From Candidatus Methanocomedens sp. (GTDB lineage Archaea > Halobacteriota > Methanosarcinia > Methanosarcinales > Methanocomedenaceae): a stretch of DNA of 11,369 bases. The DNA is taken from contig PYCK01000225.1 of NCBI GenBank assembly GCA_009649835.1, positions 1 through 11,369 on the forward strand, given 5' to 3'. Numbering within the stretch: the stretch's first letter is position 1; every line of letters begins with the position of its first letter. The notes beneath the pieces were generated by a model. It searched no databases. It was not told where the DNA came from and was given only the letters and a program-made list of their open reading frames with translations. The translations under genes and the position numbers were made by a program. Below, piece after piece: positions 1 to 5,926 of this stretch.

Positions 1-30
1 TTGATTTTTTTGCTGTTCGTTTCATTCATT

Positions 31-369
31 TTACAGCAAGCGCGTCTTATCCTTTGGTCTTGGTGTTTTCACAACCAAAAACCGGAATATTGAATCGCTT
101 TCATTAAGCAGACGGTGTGGAATTCGCGCCGGGCTCTCTATGAATCTATCTGCTGTAACCTCTTCTCGCTCGCCTCCGATCTCAACGATACCACGTCCTT
201 CGAGTATATAAAAAAAGACGTCAACCGGAGTTGCGTGGAGTTTTAACTCTTCTTTTGGCTGTAATGTGATATGTACCGCCTGCACATGCTCAGTATCATG
301 GATCATTGATGCATGAACACCATGTGGGTTTGGAGATGCGGGCGCTGTTCTTGTATTAATTATCTTCAT
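31..369 (-). CDS. Small single-domain cupin protein
   Basis: A 112-residue protein that forms one cupin beta-barrel. The first cupin motif lies around residues 45-60, with His45 and the run TPVDVFFYILEGRG. The second lies around residues 80-89, SPARIPHRLLN, with His85 and Asn89. The usual second histidine of the HxH pair is absent (HAT), so the metal site, if there is one, is reduced. Small cupins of this kind bind metal, sugars or small ligands, and the substrate cannot be told from the sequence. The ATG at 369 is supported by GAGGT (378-382 on the complement) eight bases upstream. An AT-rich stretch at 390-399 (TTTATTTAAG on the coding strand) could be a TATA box, but it sits so close that the transcript would start almost at the ATG. 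There is no operon partner in the window. Confidence 0.85.
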   Translation of the reverse strand: MKIINTRTAPASPNPHGVHASMIHDTEHVQAVHITLQPKEELKLHATPVDVFFYILEGRGIVEIGGEREEVTADRFIESPARIPHRLLNESDSIFRFLVVKTPRPKDKTRLL

Positions 370-565
370 TATCGTATACCTCTTGAAAACTTAAATAAAT
401 CCTATCATGTTTCCTTGGACTGCCTTTATGGGTCTTGCAGGAGTTGAAAAAAACACAACACTGCACCATTGTTTTATTCGATTATTGCCTCCATTTTAAT
501 AAATCTACGTGATCTTGCACAAAAATTTATCAATAGACTCCTATGCATTTACTGGTTTTATGATA

Positions 566-573
566 GATATAAT
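566..573 (+). promoter_or_regulatory. Candidate TATA box before the 14-codon frame
   Basis: GATATAAT lies about 40 bases before the ATG at 610. An archaeal start site about 25 bases downstream would fall near 594, just before the AGGTGAT ribosome binding site at 597-603. The spacing is consistent with a short-leader transcript, but the box itself is only a fair match and the region is AT-rich. Confidence 0.35.
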
Positions 574-609
574 TCTCCTGCAAAATTCGTTAAAATAGGT
601 GATAATAAT

Positions 610-654
610 ATGAGTTCTTATCATTATTCCAATCCGATATACTATTTCCATTAA
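610..654 (+). pseudogene. 14-codon frame with strong ribosome site; probable gene stump or leader peptide
   Basis: ATG at 610 is preceded by AGGTGAT (597-603) with a six-base spacer, an excellent match to the archaeal anti-Shine-Dalgarno sequence. The frame reads MSSYHYSNPIYYFH and stops at TAA 652-654. A candidate TATA box lies at 566-573. A start signal this good on so short a frame suggests the 5' end of a gene cut off by what follows, because the sequence just after the stop becomes more GC-rich and rich in short repeats. It could instead be a real small peptide. The upstream extension of this frame to a TTG near 469 has no ribosome site and is not supported. No function can be proposed. 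Confidence 0.35.
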
Positions 655-660
655 CACCGA

Positions 661-905
661 TTTTCGTCAAGTGTTCAGGAACAACCGGAAATCTGGCTAC
701 CTACGCCTGATCAACCAGCTATTGAGGCTCCCCCTAACCTGCGAACATGACAATGCGCCGGATGTACTTGAGGGTGTAAGTGCAGCTGGCATGGTAATAG
801 GAAAAGGTGGGAGCCAGGCTATTGAATGAGACGAAGGTCGGTTTTTGTCACCCAACCGTCTATCGTGTCGGCAAGGTCGGTTCAATTCATTGTACCAAGT
901 AAAAA
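661..905. other. Non-coding stretch with pairing potential; possible decayed mobile element or group II intron piece
   Basis: No frame here has a credible start signal. The sequence is more GC-rich than the preceding 300 bases and carries paired elements. GGCTCCC (726-732) is complementary to GGGAGCC (809-815). CTATTGA occurs at 719-725 and 819-825. AAGGTCGGTT is repeated directly at 834-843 and 873-882. CGGTT (839-843) can pair with AACCG (854-858). The look is that of a structured RNA, and parts of it remind me of archaeal group II intron 5' domains. I see no intron-encoded reverse transcriptase and no domain V hairpin, so this would be a fragment at best. Identity is a guess; the non-coding nature and the repeats are directly visible. 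Confidence 0.3.
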
Positions 906-914
906 TCGCACCCC

Positions 915-921
915 TTATATA
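915..921 (+). promoter_or_regulatory. TATA box of radC
   Basis: TTATATA is centred 29 bases before the radC ATG at 947, the distance expected when transcription begins within a few bases of the start codon. No ribosome binding site precedes that ATG, so the radC mRNA is probably leaderless or nearly so. Confidence 0.6.
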
Positions 922-946
922 CCCAGAAATTTCTACAGTAATCCAC

Positions 947-1633
947 ATGTCTGAATACCATATCAGGATCCAGGACATCCAGCCCAAGGACAGGCCAAGG
1001 GAGAGGCTTCTAAAAAACGGCCCGTTGGCACTCTCAGACACAGAACTGCTGGCCATTATCCTGCGCACCGGCACCAAAGGCGAGAACGTCCTGAACCTTT
1101 GCAGCCGCATACTGGCCACATACAACATCCAGCAACTCAGCCGCACATCCCCCACCCGATTGCAGGAAATACACGGCGTGGGAGCCGCCAAGGCCGCCGA
1201 GATAACCGCACTGTTCGAACTGGCCCGCAGGCTTGAGACCTTCACTGAAGAGGAAAAACCCCGTATAAGCAGTCCCGAAGCAGCCTACCAGTTTATCTAT
1301 CCAAAACTGCGGGAGCAGAAAAAAGAGTTATTCATTGCCCTGCACCTGGACACTAAAAACCAGCTCCTGCGCGAGGAGACCGTATCAGTAGGCAGCCTGA
1401 ACGCCAACATTGTCCACCCCCGCGAGGTGTTCAAGACCGCTATCCAGGAAAGCGCCGCTGCCATCATCGTGGCCCATAACCATCCCAGCGGCGACCCTGC
1501 CCCCAGCCAGAATGATATAGATATCACACGCAAGCTCATAGACACAGGCAAGATAGTGGGCATCGAGCTCTACGATCACATCATAATCGGGAACGGCAGG
1601 TACCTGAGCCTGAAAGAGCAAAACCTCATATAA
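947..1633 (+). CDS. radC: RadC/UPF0758 family JAMM-domain protein
   Basis: A 228-residue protein of full RadC length. Residues 1-100 carry the UPF0758 N-terminal region, with a helix-hairpin-helix-like segment around 70-95 (LQEIHGVGAAKAAEI). The rest is the JAB/MPN (JAMM) domain, with a complete metal motif HxHx10D formed by His177, His179 and Asp190 in AHNHPSGDPAPSQND. JAMM domains bind zinc and are often peptidases. Despite the old name, a DNA-repair role for RadC is not established, and links to recombination or mobile elements have been proposed. The start at 947 was chosen over an upstream in-frame ATG at 845 because residue 1 then matches the family N terminus (MSEYHIRIQD) and a TATA box lies at 915-921; the longer frame would run through non-coding sequence. 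The gene stands alone. Its codons favour C-ending triplets more than the antiporter genes do, which hints at a different history. Confidence 0.92.
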   Translation: MSEYHIRIQDIQPKDRPRERLLKNGPLALSDTELLAIILRTGTKGENVLNLCSRILATYNIQQLSRTSPTRLQEIHGVGAAKAAEITALFELARRLETFTEEEKPRISSPEAAYQFIYPKLREQKKELFIALHLDTKNQLLREETVSVGSLNANIVHPREVFKTAIQESAAAIIVAHNHPSGDPAPSQNDIDITRKLIDTGKIVGIELYDHIIIGNGRYLSLKEQNLI

Positions 1634-1676
1634 CAGGCACTGCAACCTTAATCTAACAGGCGTTGTAACCTTAATG
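1631..1676. repeat. Tandem duplication, two 23-bp units
   Basis: Unit 1 (1631-1653) and unit 2 (1654-1676) are head to tail and match at 19 of 23 positions; both begin TAACAGGC and end ACCTTAAT plus one base. Unit 1 contains the radC stop codon (1631-1633). Unit 2 contains the stop codon of the opposing gene (1671-1673 on the complement). The duplication therefore makes up the whole convergent junction. It shows no strong hairpin and no T-run to mark it as a terminator. Confidence 0.8.
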
Positions 1677-1958
1677 TGGTGTGATCATTGCCCAATCCAG
1701 CAATAAACCATCCAGGCTCATAAGCACTATCTTACTTGAACCTTCGGGCAGGTCATAGGGCAGCTCCTCATACCCGATATAAAGTTCATCCCCCTCATTG
1801 ATCTCGGGGGGTGCCTGCTTAACCTTCCCGAAAAAATATTTCTCTTCTGTTTTAGAGTCACGTACGACCACATTTCGCCATGCTTTAGCTTCAAGCACAT
1901 TCAGTACCACGCATTTTCTTTTGTACTTTTTTACTTCATCGGATTTTGCACTGATCAT
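1671..1958 (-). CDS. Hypothetical protein of about 95 residues
   Basis: I do not recognise this family. The product is soluble, has a lysine-rich N terminus (SAKSDEVKKYKRK) and alternates short hydrophobic strands (CVVLNVLEA, NVVVRDSKT, KIVLMSLDGLLLDWAM) with acidic turns, so a small beta-rich fold, perhaps OB-like, is plausible. There is no signal peptide, membrane segment or cysteine pair. Three start codons lie close together: GTG 1967, ATG 1964 and ATG 1958. I chose 1958 because GTGAT, part of the archaeal ribosome site GGAGGTGAT, then sits four bases upstream, the same arrangement as at the bactofilin-like gene. The gene is downstream of thymidylate synthase on the same strand but separated by about 100 bases, so co-transcription is possible rather than clear. 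Confidence 0.6.
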   Translation of the reverse strand: MISAKSDEVKKYKRKCVVLNVLEAKAWRNVVVRDSKTEEKYFFGKVKQAPPEINEGDELYIGYEELPYDLPEGSSKIVLMSLDGLLLDWAMITPH

Positions 1959-1991
1959 AAACATCACTTAAATGAATTAATATCATACTTA

Positions 1992-2040
1992 CATTAATAT
2001 TCAGTAGAATTACACATGGGGCATCCAACCCATATTAATG
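1992..2040. repeat. Inverted repeat and short hairpin downstream of thymidylate synthase
   Basis: CATTAATAT (1992-2000) and ATATTAATG (2032-2040) are perfect inverted copies. Between them ATGGG (2016-2020) and CCCAT (2029-2033) can form a five-pair stem with an eight-base loop. The element lies between the thymidylate synthase stop and the next gene on the same strand. It could act at a transcript end or as a protein-binding site for the downstream gene. AT-rich spacers often hold such repeats by chance. Confidence 0.35.
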
Positions 2041-2057
2041 TTTTTCAAATCCCCGCA

Positions 2058-2693
2058 TTAAAGGATTTCCTCGATCATATCCCAGTCATGTTCGTATATA
2101 TGTGCACTGGCACTGATAGTAGTGATCATGCCCGGCTTAACACCCACCTCGGCGGCAACATACTCCAGCAGTCTGGACAGGCCGTATAGGTTAGCAGGAT
2201 AGGCCCCGGCAAAATCATGACTCCTGAACAGTGTAGTCAGGTTGACCATTCCACCCCTTATCTTGAAATCGTCAATGATCATGCAGGGCACCTCGTCCAC
2301 TACCGTATCCACAGTGGGCACCCAGGTAACTGCGGTGGCCCTGCGGGTTGTCGGATTGTGCTTGAGTTTGTCGATCACATATGCAATCTGGTCAATCTTT
2401 TCGTCCCAGTTACGCAGGCGCTGCCCATAGGTATACTCGAAATCCTGGACATTCTCCCCTGTAATCAACTGCTTGGCATATTCCTCAAGCCGCTCCTCAT
2501 TCCAGGATATATCGGCAGGTATCCGGTCAGTATAAGGGTCCTTGACAACGATCATCAGGTTCAGGTATTCCTTTATCTTGCTACCCCGCTCATCCGTAAC
2601 CTCATGTCCCTGGTTCCAGATCATATTTATCCCCCTGTACCAGGCATCACTGATAGTATTTGCCCTAATGATTCTGCCTATTTGAAGTGTCAT
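2058..2693 (-). CDS. thyA: Thymidylate synthase, archaeal type
   Basis: This enzyme methylates dUMP to dTMP in the cytosol, the last step of de novo thymidylate synthesis, using a folate or, in methanogens, a methanopterin-type one-carbon donor. With the chosen start the protein has 211 residues. The catalytic cysteine is Cys137 in DEVPCMII. The phosphate-binding arginines are in TRRATAVTW (about 115-123). The substrate-binding block is FRSHDFAGAYPANLYGL (about 156-172), matching the RSxDxxxGxPxN signature. Length and spacing fit the compact archaeal branch rather than the longer bacterial ThyA. The frame extends upstream through ATG 2702 to TTG 2717; I chose ATG 2693 (MTLQIGRIIRA) because it best fits the family N terminus. 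No ribosome site decides the matter. A perfect palindrome lies just upstream. Confidence 0.88.
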   Translation of the reverse strand: MTLQIGRIIRANTISDAWYRGINMIWNQGHEVTDERGSKIKEYLNLMIVVKDPYTDRIPADISWNEERLEEYAKQLITGENVQDFEYTYGQRLRNWDEKIDQIAYVIDKLKHNPTTRRATAVTWVPTVDTVVDEVPCMIIDDFKIRGGMVNLTTLFRSHDFAGAYPANLYGLSRLLEYVAAEVGVKPGMITTISASAHIYEHDWDMIEEIL

Positions 2694-2711
2694 GTTTTCC
2701 ATCTCTACATT

Positions 2712-2727
2712 TTTCAATCGATTGAAA
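2712..2727. promoter_or_regulatory. Perfect 16-bp palindrome upstream of thymidylate synthase
   Basis: TTTCAATCGATTGAAA is fully symmetric and begins about 20 bases before the preferred thyA start, in the spacer shared with the divergent bactofilin-like gene. Its position near a probable transcription start fits an operator for a dimeric regulator. No homologous site is visible elsewhere in the window. Confidence 0.4.
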
Positions 2728-2798
2728 GTTCCAAAAGTTTAAGTTTATTCAAAGTAGTTAAAGATAGTGATACGTAATATTCTTAGTTTGTGATTTTC

Positions 2799-3230
2799 AT
2801 GGACCCTAAATTCATTAAAAGACATCCGGAATCTGAAACATTCATAATTAAAAAATTCTCCTTTTTTGAAAATGAAGTGAACCTACCGGGAAATGCCGTG
2901 GTGGGCATGGGGTGCGACTTCTGGGGAGACCTTGTGGTAAAAGGTAACCTTGTACTGGGCAAAGGCTCAAAGGTAAAGGGTGATGTTATTGCTGAGAATG
3001 CAACAATAGGTGCCGATTGCGAAATACAGGGCAACATCAAGGTTGTCGGCAATCTTACCCTGCTGGACAGGACAAAGGTCGGTGGTTTAGCTTATGCCGG
3101 TGGTAATATGACTGTCAGACCCATGGTTTCAGCAAGGGCTGCCGAGTGCACCGGTGATATCCACGTAACAGGCAGGACTGATATTAAAAGCATCCAGTCA
3201 GGCCGTAAGCTGGTCGTCAGAACAGGGTAA
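2799..3230 (+). CDS. Bactofilin-like polymer-forming beta-helix protein
   Basis: A 143-residue protein whose middle part (about residues 30-125) is a run of short hexapeptide-like strands: VVGMGCDFWGDLVVKGNLVLGKG, then KVKGDVIAENATIG, CEIQGNIKVVGNLTL and KVGGLAYAGGNMTV, then GDIHVTGRTDI. This regular glycine and small-residue pattern is that of the bactofilin or polymer-forming cytoskeletal family, which builds a right-handed beta-helix and in bacteria assembles into membrane-associated filaments. The archaeal members have no settled function. There are no membrane segments. ATG 2799 is preferred to GTG 2790 because GTGAT at 2790-2794 serves as a ribosome site four bases ahead. The gene is divergent from thymidylate synthase, and its last 33 bases overlap the end of the opposing gene. 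Confidence 0.7.
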   Translation: MDPKFIKRHPESETFIIKKFSFFENEVNLPGNAVVGMGCDFWGDLVVKGNLVLGKGSKVKGDVIAENATIGADCEIQGNIKVVGNLTLLDRTKVGGLAYAGGNMTVRPMVSARAAECTGDIHVTGRTDIKSIQSGRKLVVRTG

Positions 3231-3809
3231 ACTGCTTCTATGTTTAAATGATTCTTGACTTTCGTGAGCCTTTTTCCTGGCCACTGCATATGAAAACATG
3301 AATAATTCGTTCAACAATATTGTGCTGTTTTTCAGTAACTCAGATTCAAAAGTACCTTTGGATAGAAAATCCAGTACATATACTGAGGCTATGCATGCCT
3401 GGCTGAATTCATCTAAATCCTCGAAAATATTATTTACGTGATAGTACGCTGACAACCATGGTTTTTTTAACAGACCAGTAACAGTGAAACTGAATGGACC
3501 TACGGGACGAATAGCATTGATCTCCATAAGTTCATCACGTACGCTCTCTATCTTTTCCCCATCCCAATTATCTAAGGGTGAGGACGATGATTCATATTCT
3601 TTCCATATGGATACCAATATTTCAAATAGTAAATCCTTTTTCTCTTCAAGATGGATTATATGGTAATCTTTATGAAATTTGGGTGTGCTAAATAAATAAT
3701 CTCTTAAAAGTGTCCTCAGTTTCTGTGAAGAATCTCCTTCAATATCATCTAATTTTTCAAGTATCTGATATTCCCTATCACTTAGCTGTACGACAACCCA
3801 TTTAACCAT
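3198..3809 (-). CDS. Hypothetical protein, possible ribbon-helix-helix N terminus and helical C-terminal region
   Basis: The 203-residue product begins MVKWVVVQLSDREYQILEKL and continues through DIEGDSSQKLRTLLRDYLF. A beta-strand, a helix, a turn and a second helix in about 40 residues is the layout of ribbon-helix-helix (CopG/Arc-type) DNA-binding domains. The following 160 residues are mostly helical with aromatic-rich patches (WLSAYYHVNNIFEDLDEFSQ) and match no family I know. It may be a sensor or dimerisation region. It is soluble, with no signal peptide. The start at 3809 has a weak AGGT seven bases upstream and a TATA box at 3830-3838. The gene follows the antiporter operon on the same strand with its own promoter. 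Its C terminus (about 11 codons) overlaps the convergent bactofilin-like gene. The regulator assignment is inference from pattern only. Confidence 0.6.
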   Translation of the reverse strand: MVKWVVVQLSDREYQILEKLDDIEGDSSQKLRTLLRDYLFSTPKFHKDYHIIHLEEKKDLLFEILVSIWKEYESSSSPLDNWDGEKIESVRDELMEINAIRPVGPFSFTVTGLLKKPWLSAYYHVNNIFEDLDEFSQACIASVYVLDFLSKGTFESELLKNSTILLNELFMFSYAVARKKAHESQESFKHRSSLPCSDDQLTA

Positions 3810-3826
3810 GTAATCTACCTGAAAAT

Positions 3827-3852
3827 ACCAATATAAATTAATCTTTATTGGT
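3827..3852. promoter_or_regulatory. Inverted repeat bracketing a TATA box: operator candidate or operon-end hairpin
   Basis: ACCAATA (3827-3833) and TATTGGT (3846-3852) are perfect inverted arms 12 bases apart. The TATA-like run TTTATATT on the minus strand (3830-3837) falls within the left arm, about 25 bases from the ATG at 3809. A further ATTGGT is at 3883-3888. Repeated half-sites over a core promoter are typical of an operator, possibly for the product of the downstream gene. The element also lies directly after the antiporter operon, so a transcript-end hairpin is the alternative. Confidence 0.45.
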
Positions 3853-3890
3853 AGTCAGTCTATAAATAAACACAACATATTGATTGGTTC

Positions 3891-5684
3891 TCATGCAGTA
3901 AACAGATAGTACATGACATAAACTGCCATGAACATCAATGCAAGTAGCAACGAATCTCCAACCGGGTTTCTCTTCACAGGATCCCTTGGATAATGTTTCT
4001 TTTCATCTTCCAAATACGATATAGAATCCCTCCGGGTTCTACCGCCTAAATGTCCAATAAATCGAAGTGTCAAACTGTCCTTGAACAGCATAACCGCAAG
4101 TACCGGGTTTTTGGAAAACCATTTCAGGAATGATATGATTACCAGACAGATGTCCACGGTCCACTGTGAGCCCCTGGCCAGCGGTTCATTGATGAACCAC
4201 ATAAAGACCTTGCTGCCCTTTCTATATGTCCAGTCGATATCAAGGGTAATAGTAGGTTCCACATGCAATTTCTTAAGCAGCAGGAAGAAACCAAGAGCTG
4301 TAAACATTAAAAGCTGGAGTTCACCCACAACATGAGGTATAGTGAACGGCTGGAAATGCACTTCATACGGTAACAAGTCATACAGCACCTTCGGATAAAC
4401 ACCTATCAGGATACACAGGAATGCTGCAATTCCCATACCTGCCAGCATATTTACAGGTGGGTCTTTTGCTTCTATGCCGCGATCCTTTCCAAAGAAAGCA
4501 AAATAGGGGAGCTTTATCCCTACTGACAGGAAGGTACCGATCGATGCCAGCATCAACATGAGAAATATAATATAATGATGATCATGTTCGGCTGCTGCAA
4601 TGACCATTGTCTTGCTAACAAATCCGCTGAACAGCGGCATACCTGATATTGCAAATCCGGCCACCATGTACATTATCAGGGTAATTGGCATTTTCTTGTA
4701 CAATCCGCCCAGATCAGTGAGTTTTCGAAAACCTGTAGAGTATATAATCGCACCCGTAGACATGAACAGCAGGCCCTTATAGAGGATATGGGCAAAAGCA
4801 TGTGCGGCAGAGCCGTTTATTGCCATATATGTTCCAATACCCACACCACACACCATATAGCCTACCTGACTTATGATATGATAACCCAGTATCCTTCGAA
4901 TATCGTTTTCTAACACAGCATAACACACGCCAAAGATTGCCATAAAGGCACCCAGCCACATCAATATCTCAGTACCGGAATATGCCCTCAACAGCACATA
5001 TACTGCAGTCTTGGTGGTAAATGCAGATAAGAACACGGCCCCAACTATGGTAGCTTCCGGGTATGCGTCTGCCAGCCATGCATGCAGGGGCGGGACTGCC
5101 GCATTCAGTAAAAAGCCAATGAGTATCAGGTATGTATCCAGACCGTCGAGACCGATATGACCGAACTCAAGTGAACCTGTTTCTACTACCCTTAGTACAA
5201 TTCCCGCAAGCAAGCATAAACCACCGGCTGTATGAACCAGCAGATACCTGAAGCCTGCATCAATGGATGCCTTTTCCTTTTGGAACCAGATCAGGAATAC
5301 AGACGAAAAGGCCATGATCTCCCAGAAAATGAACAATGAGAACAGGTCTCCGGAAAACACTACGCCCAGAGCACTTCCAACATATAAGAAACCGGCAATA
5401 AAATGACCATGCTCTTTTACATGCAGGGAATAAAGTACACCGATAAAGGCCATTATCACAAAAACATATCCGAATACCATACTTAATTTGTCTACCTGGC
5501 CAAAGATCAGGTCATATCTAAGGTAACCATATGTCCATTCGGTCCCGGATTCCATTGCCAGGATATTTGCTAACCCGATCACCGGGATTGTAAGTACATA
5601 TAACTGCCTGGCCTTGCCTTTAAACAGGGGGACAAGCATGGCACCAAGTATAAATATGGTTACAGGCGGAATCCAGTTAATCAT
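3891..5684 (-). CDS. Third antiporter-like large subunit (Mrp/NuoL-M-N superfamily) with C-terminal extension
   Basis: The 597-residue polytopic protein carries the proton-translocating antiporter domain (proton_antipo_M) over roughly residues 100-400, with about 14 membrane helices. Visible key residues are Glu122 (FIFWEIMAF, TM5 glutamate), Lys225 (SAFTTKTAVYV), His299 and Lys303 (HILYKG) and Lys358 (SGFVSK). The position that usually holds the TM7 lysine is Asn194 in LLNAAVPPLHAWLADAY. As I recall, this NAAVPPLHAW form marks a distinct branch of Mrp-type D-like subunits. Beyond about residue 480 a largely polar stretch with an amphipathic segment leads to a final membrane helix at about 577-596. 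The start is backed by GAGGAGG six bases before ATG 5684, and the gene overlaps its upstream neighbour by eight bases. It closes the operon. Its role is probably ion translocation, though the altered lysine leaves its coupling uncertain. Confidence 0.85.
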   Translation of the reverse strand: MINWIPPVTIFILGAMLVPLFKGKARQLYVLTIPVIGLANILAMESGTEWTYGYLRYDLIFGQVDKLSMVFGYVFVIMAFIGVLYSLHVKEHGHFIAGFLYVGSALGVVFSGDLFSLFIFWEIMAFSSVFLIWFQKEKASIDAGFRYLLVHTAGGLCLLAGIVLRVVETGSLEFGHIGLDGLDTYLILIGFLLNAAVPPLHAWLADAYPEATIVGAVFLSAFTTKTAVYVLLRAYSGTEILMWLGAFMAIFGVCYAVLENDIRRILGYHIISQVGYMVCGVGIGTYMAINGSAAHAFAHILYKGLLFMSTGAIIYSTGFRKLTDLGGLYKKMPITLIMYMVAGFAISGMPLFSGFVSKTMVIAAAEHDHHYIIFLMLMLASIGTFLSVGIKLPYFAFFGKDRGIEAKDPPVNMLAGMGIAAFLCILIGVYPKVLYDLLPYEVHFQPFTIPHVVGELQLLMFTALGFFLLLKKLHVEPTITLDIDWTYRKGSKVFMWFINEPLARGSQWTVDICLVIISFLKWFSKNPVLAVMLFKDSLTLRFIGHLGGRTRRDSISYLEDEKKHYPRDPVKRNPVGDSLLLALMFMAVYVMYYLFTA

Positions 5685-5925
5685 AATAATCCTCCTCTTT
5701 CATCAGCCATTGATGACCCAGGAACTTAACCACAAATACCATTACCACACACCCGACAAATCCAAAAATTGCATGAAATGCCGGGAATTCTGCGATATGG
5801 GCAAGGGATAGGTGCGTTTCCCTGATTCCCATAAGAATAAGTTCCAGCAGGATCAGTACAACCAGGCTTGCATAGAACAGTTTTTTAAGTAATGCCAGAT
5901 TCTTTGGTTCATCCAGATATCCCAT
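5677..5925 (-). CDS. Small two-helix membrane protein of the antiporter operon
   Basis: An 82-residue protein with two hydrophobic helices (about 17-34, LFYASLVVLILLELILMG, and about 48-66, HAIFGFVGCVVMVFVVKFL) joined by a loop with two histidines, ending in the acidic tail KEEDYYD. It has no counterpart in the seven-subunit Mrp set. Its start is firm: GGAGG lies eight bases before ATG 5925, one base from the stop of the gene before it, and it overlaps the next gene by eight bases. Translation coupled on both sides means it is almost certainly made with the two flanking antiporter subunits, perhaps as a linker or stabiliser between them. Small proteins with a similar tail occur, to my recollection, beside related antiporter subunits in some proteobacteria. 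Function is unknown. Confidence 0.75.
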   Translation of the reverse strand: MGYLDEPKNLALLKKLFYASLVVLILLELILMGIRETHLSLAHIAEFPAFHAIFGFVGCVVMVFVVKFLGHQWLMKEEDYYD

Positions 5926-5926
5926 A

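Noticed and set aside
1..30. T-rich stretch after the cupin gene as a possible terminator
   Set aside because: The gene is on the minus strand, so the run reads as A-rich in its transcript, and no stem precedes it.
469..609. Upstream extension of the 14-codon frame to a TTG start
   Set aside because: No ribosome site precedes the TTG, and a strong site with a TATA box supports the internal ATG at 610 instead.
697..1245. Open frame of 182 codons on the minus strand across the radC start
   Set aside because: It lies antisense to the clearly coding N-terminal half of radC, has a serine- and arginine-rich composition typical of antisense frames, and has no ribosome site.
2217..2777. 186-codon frame on the plus strand
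   Set aside because: It is antisense to thymidylate synthase, whose catalytic motifs are all present in the other strand.
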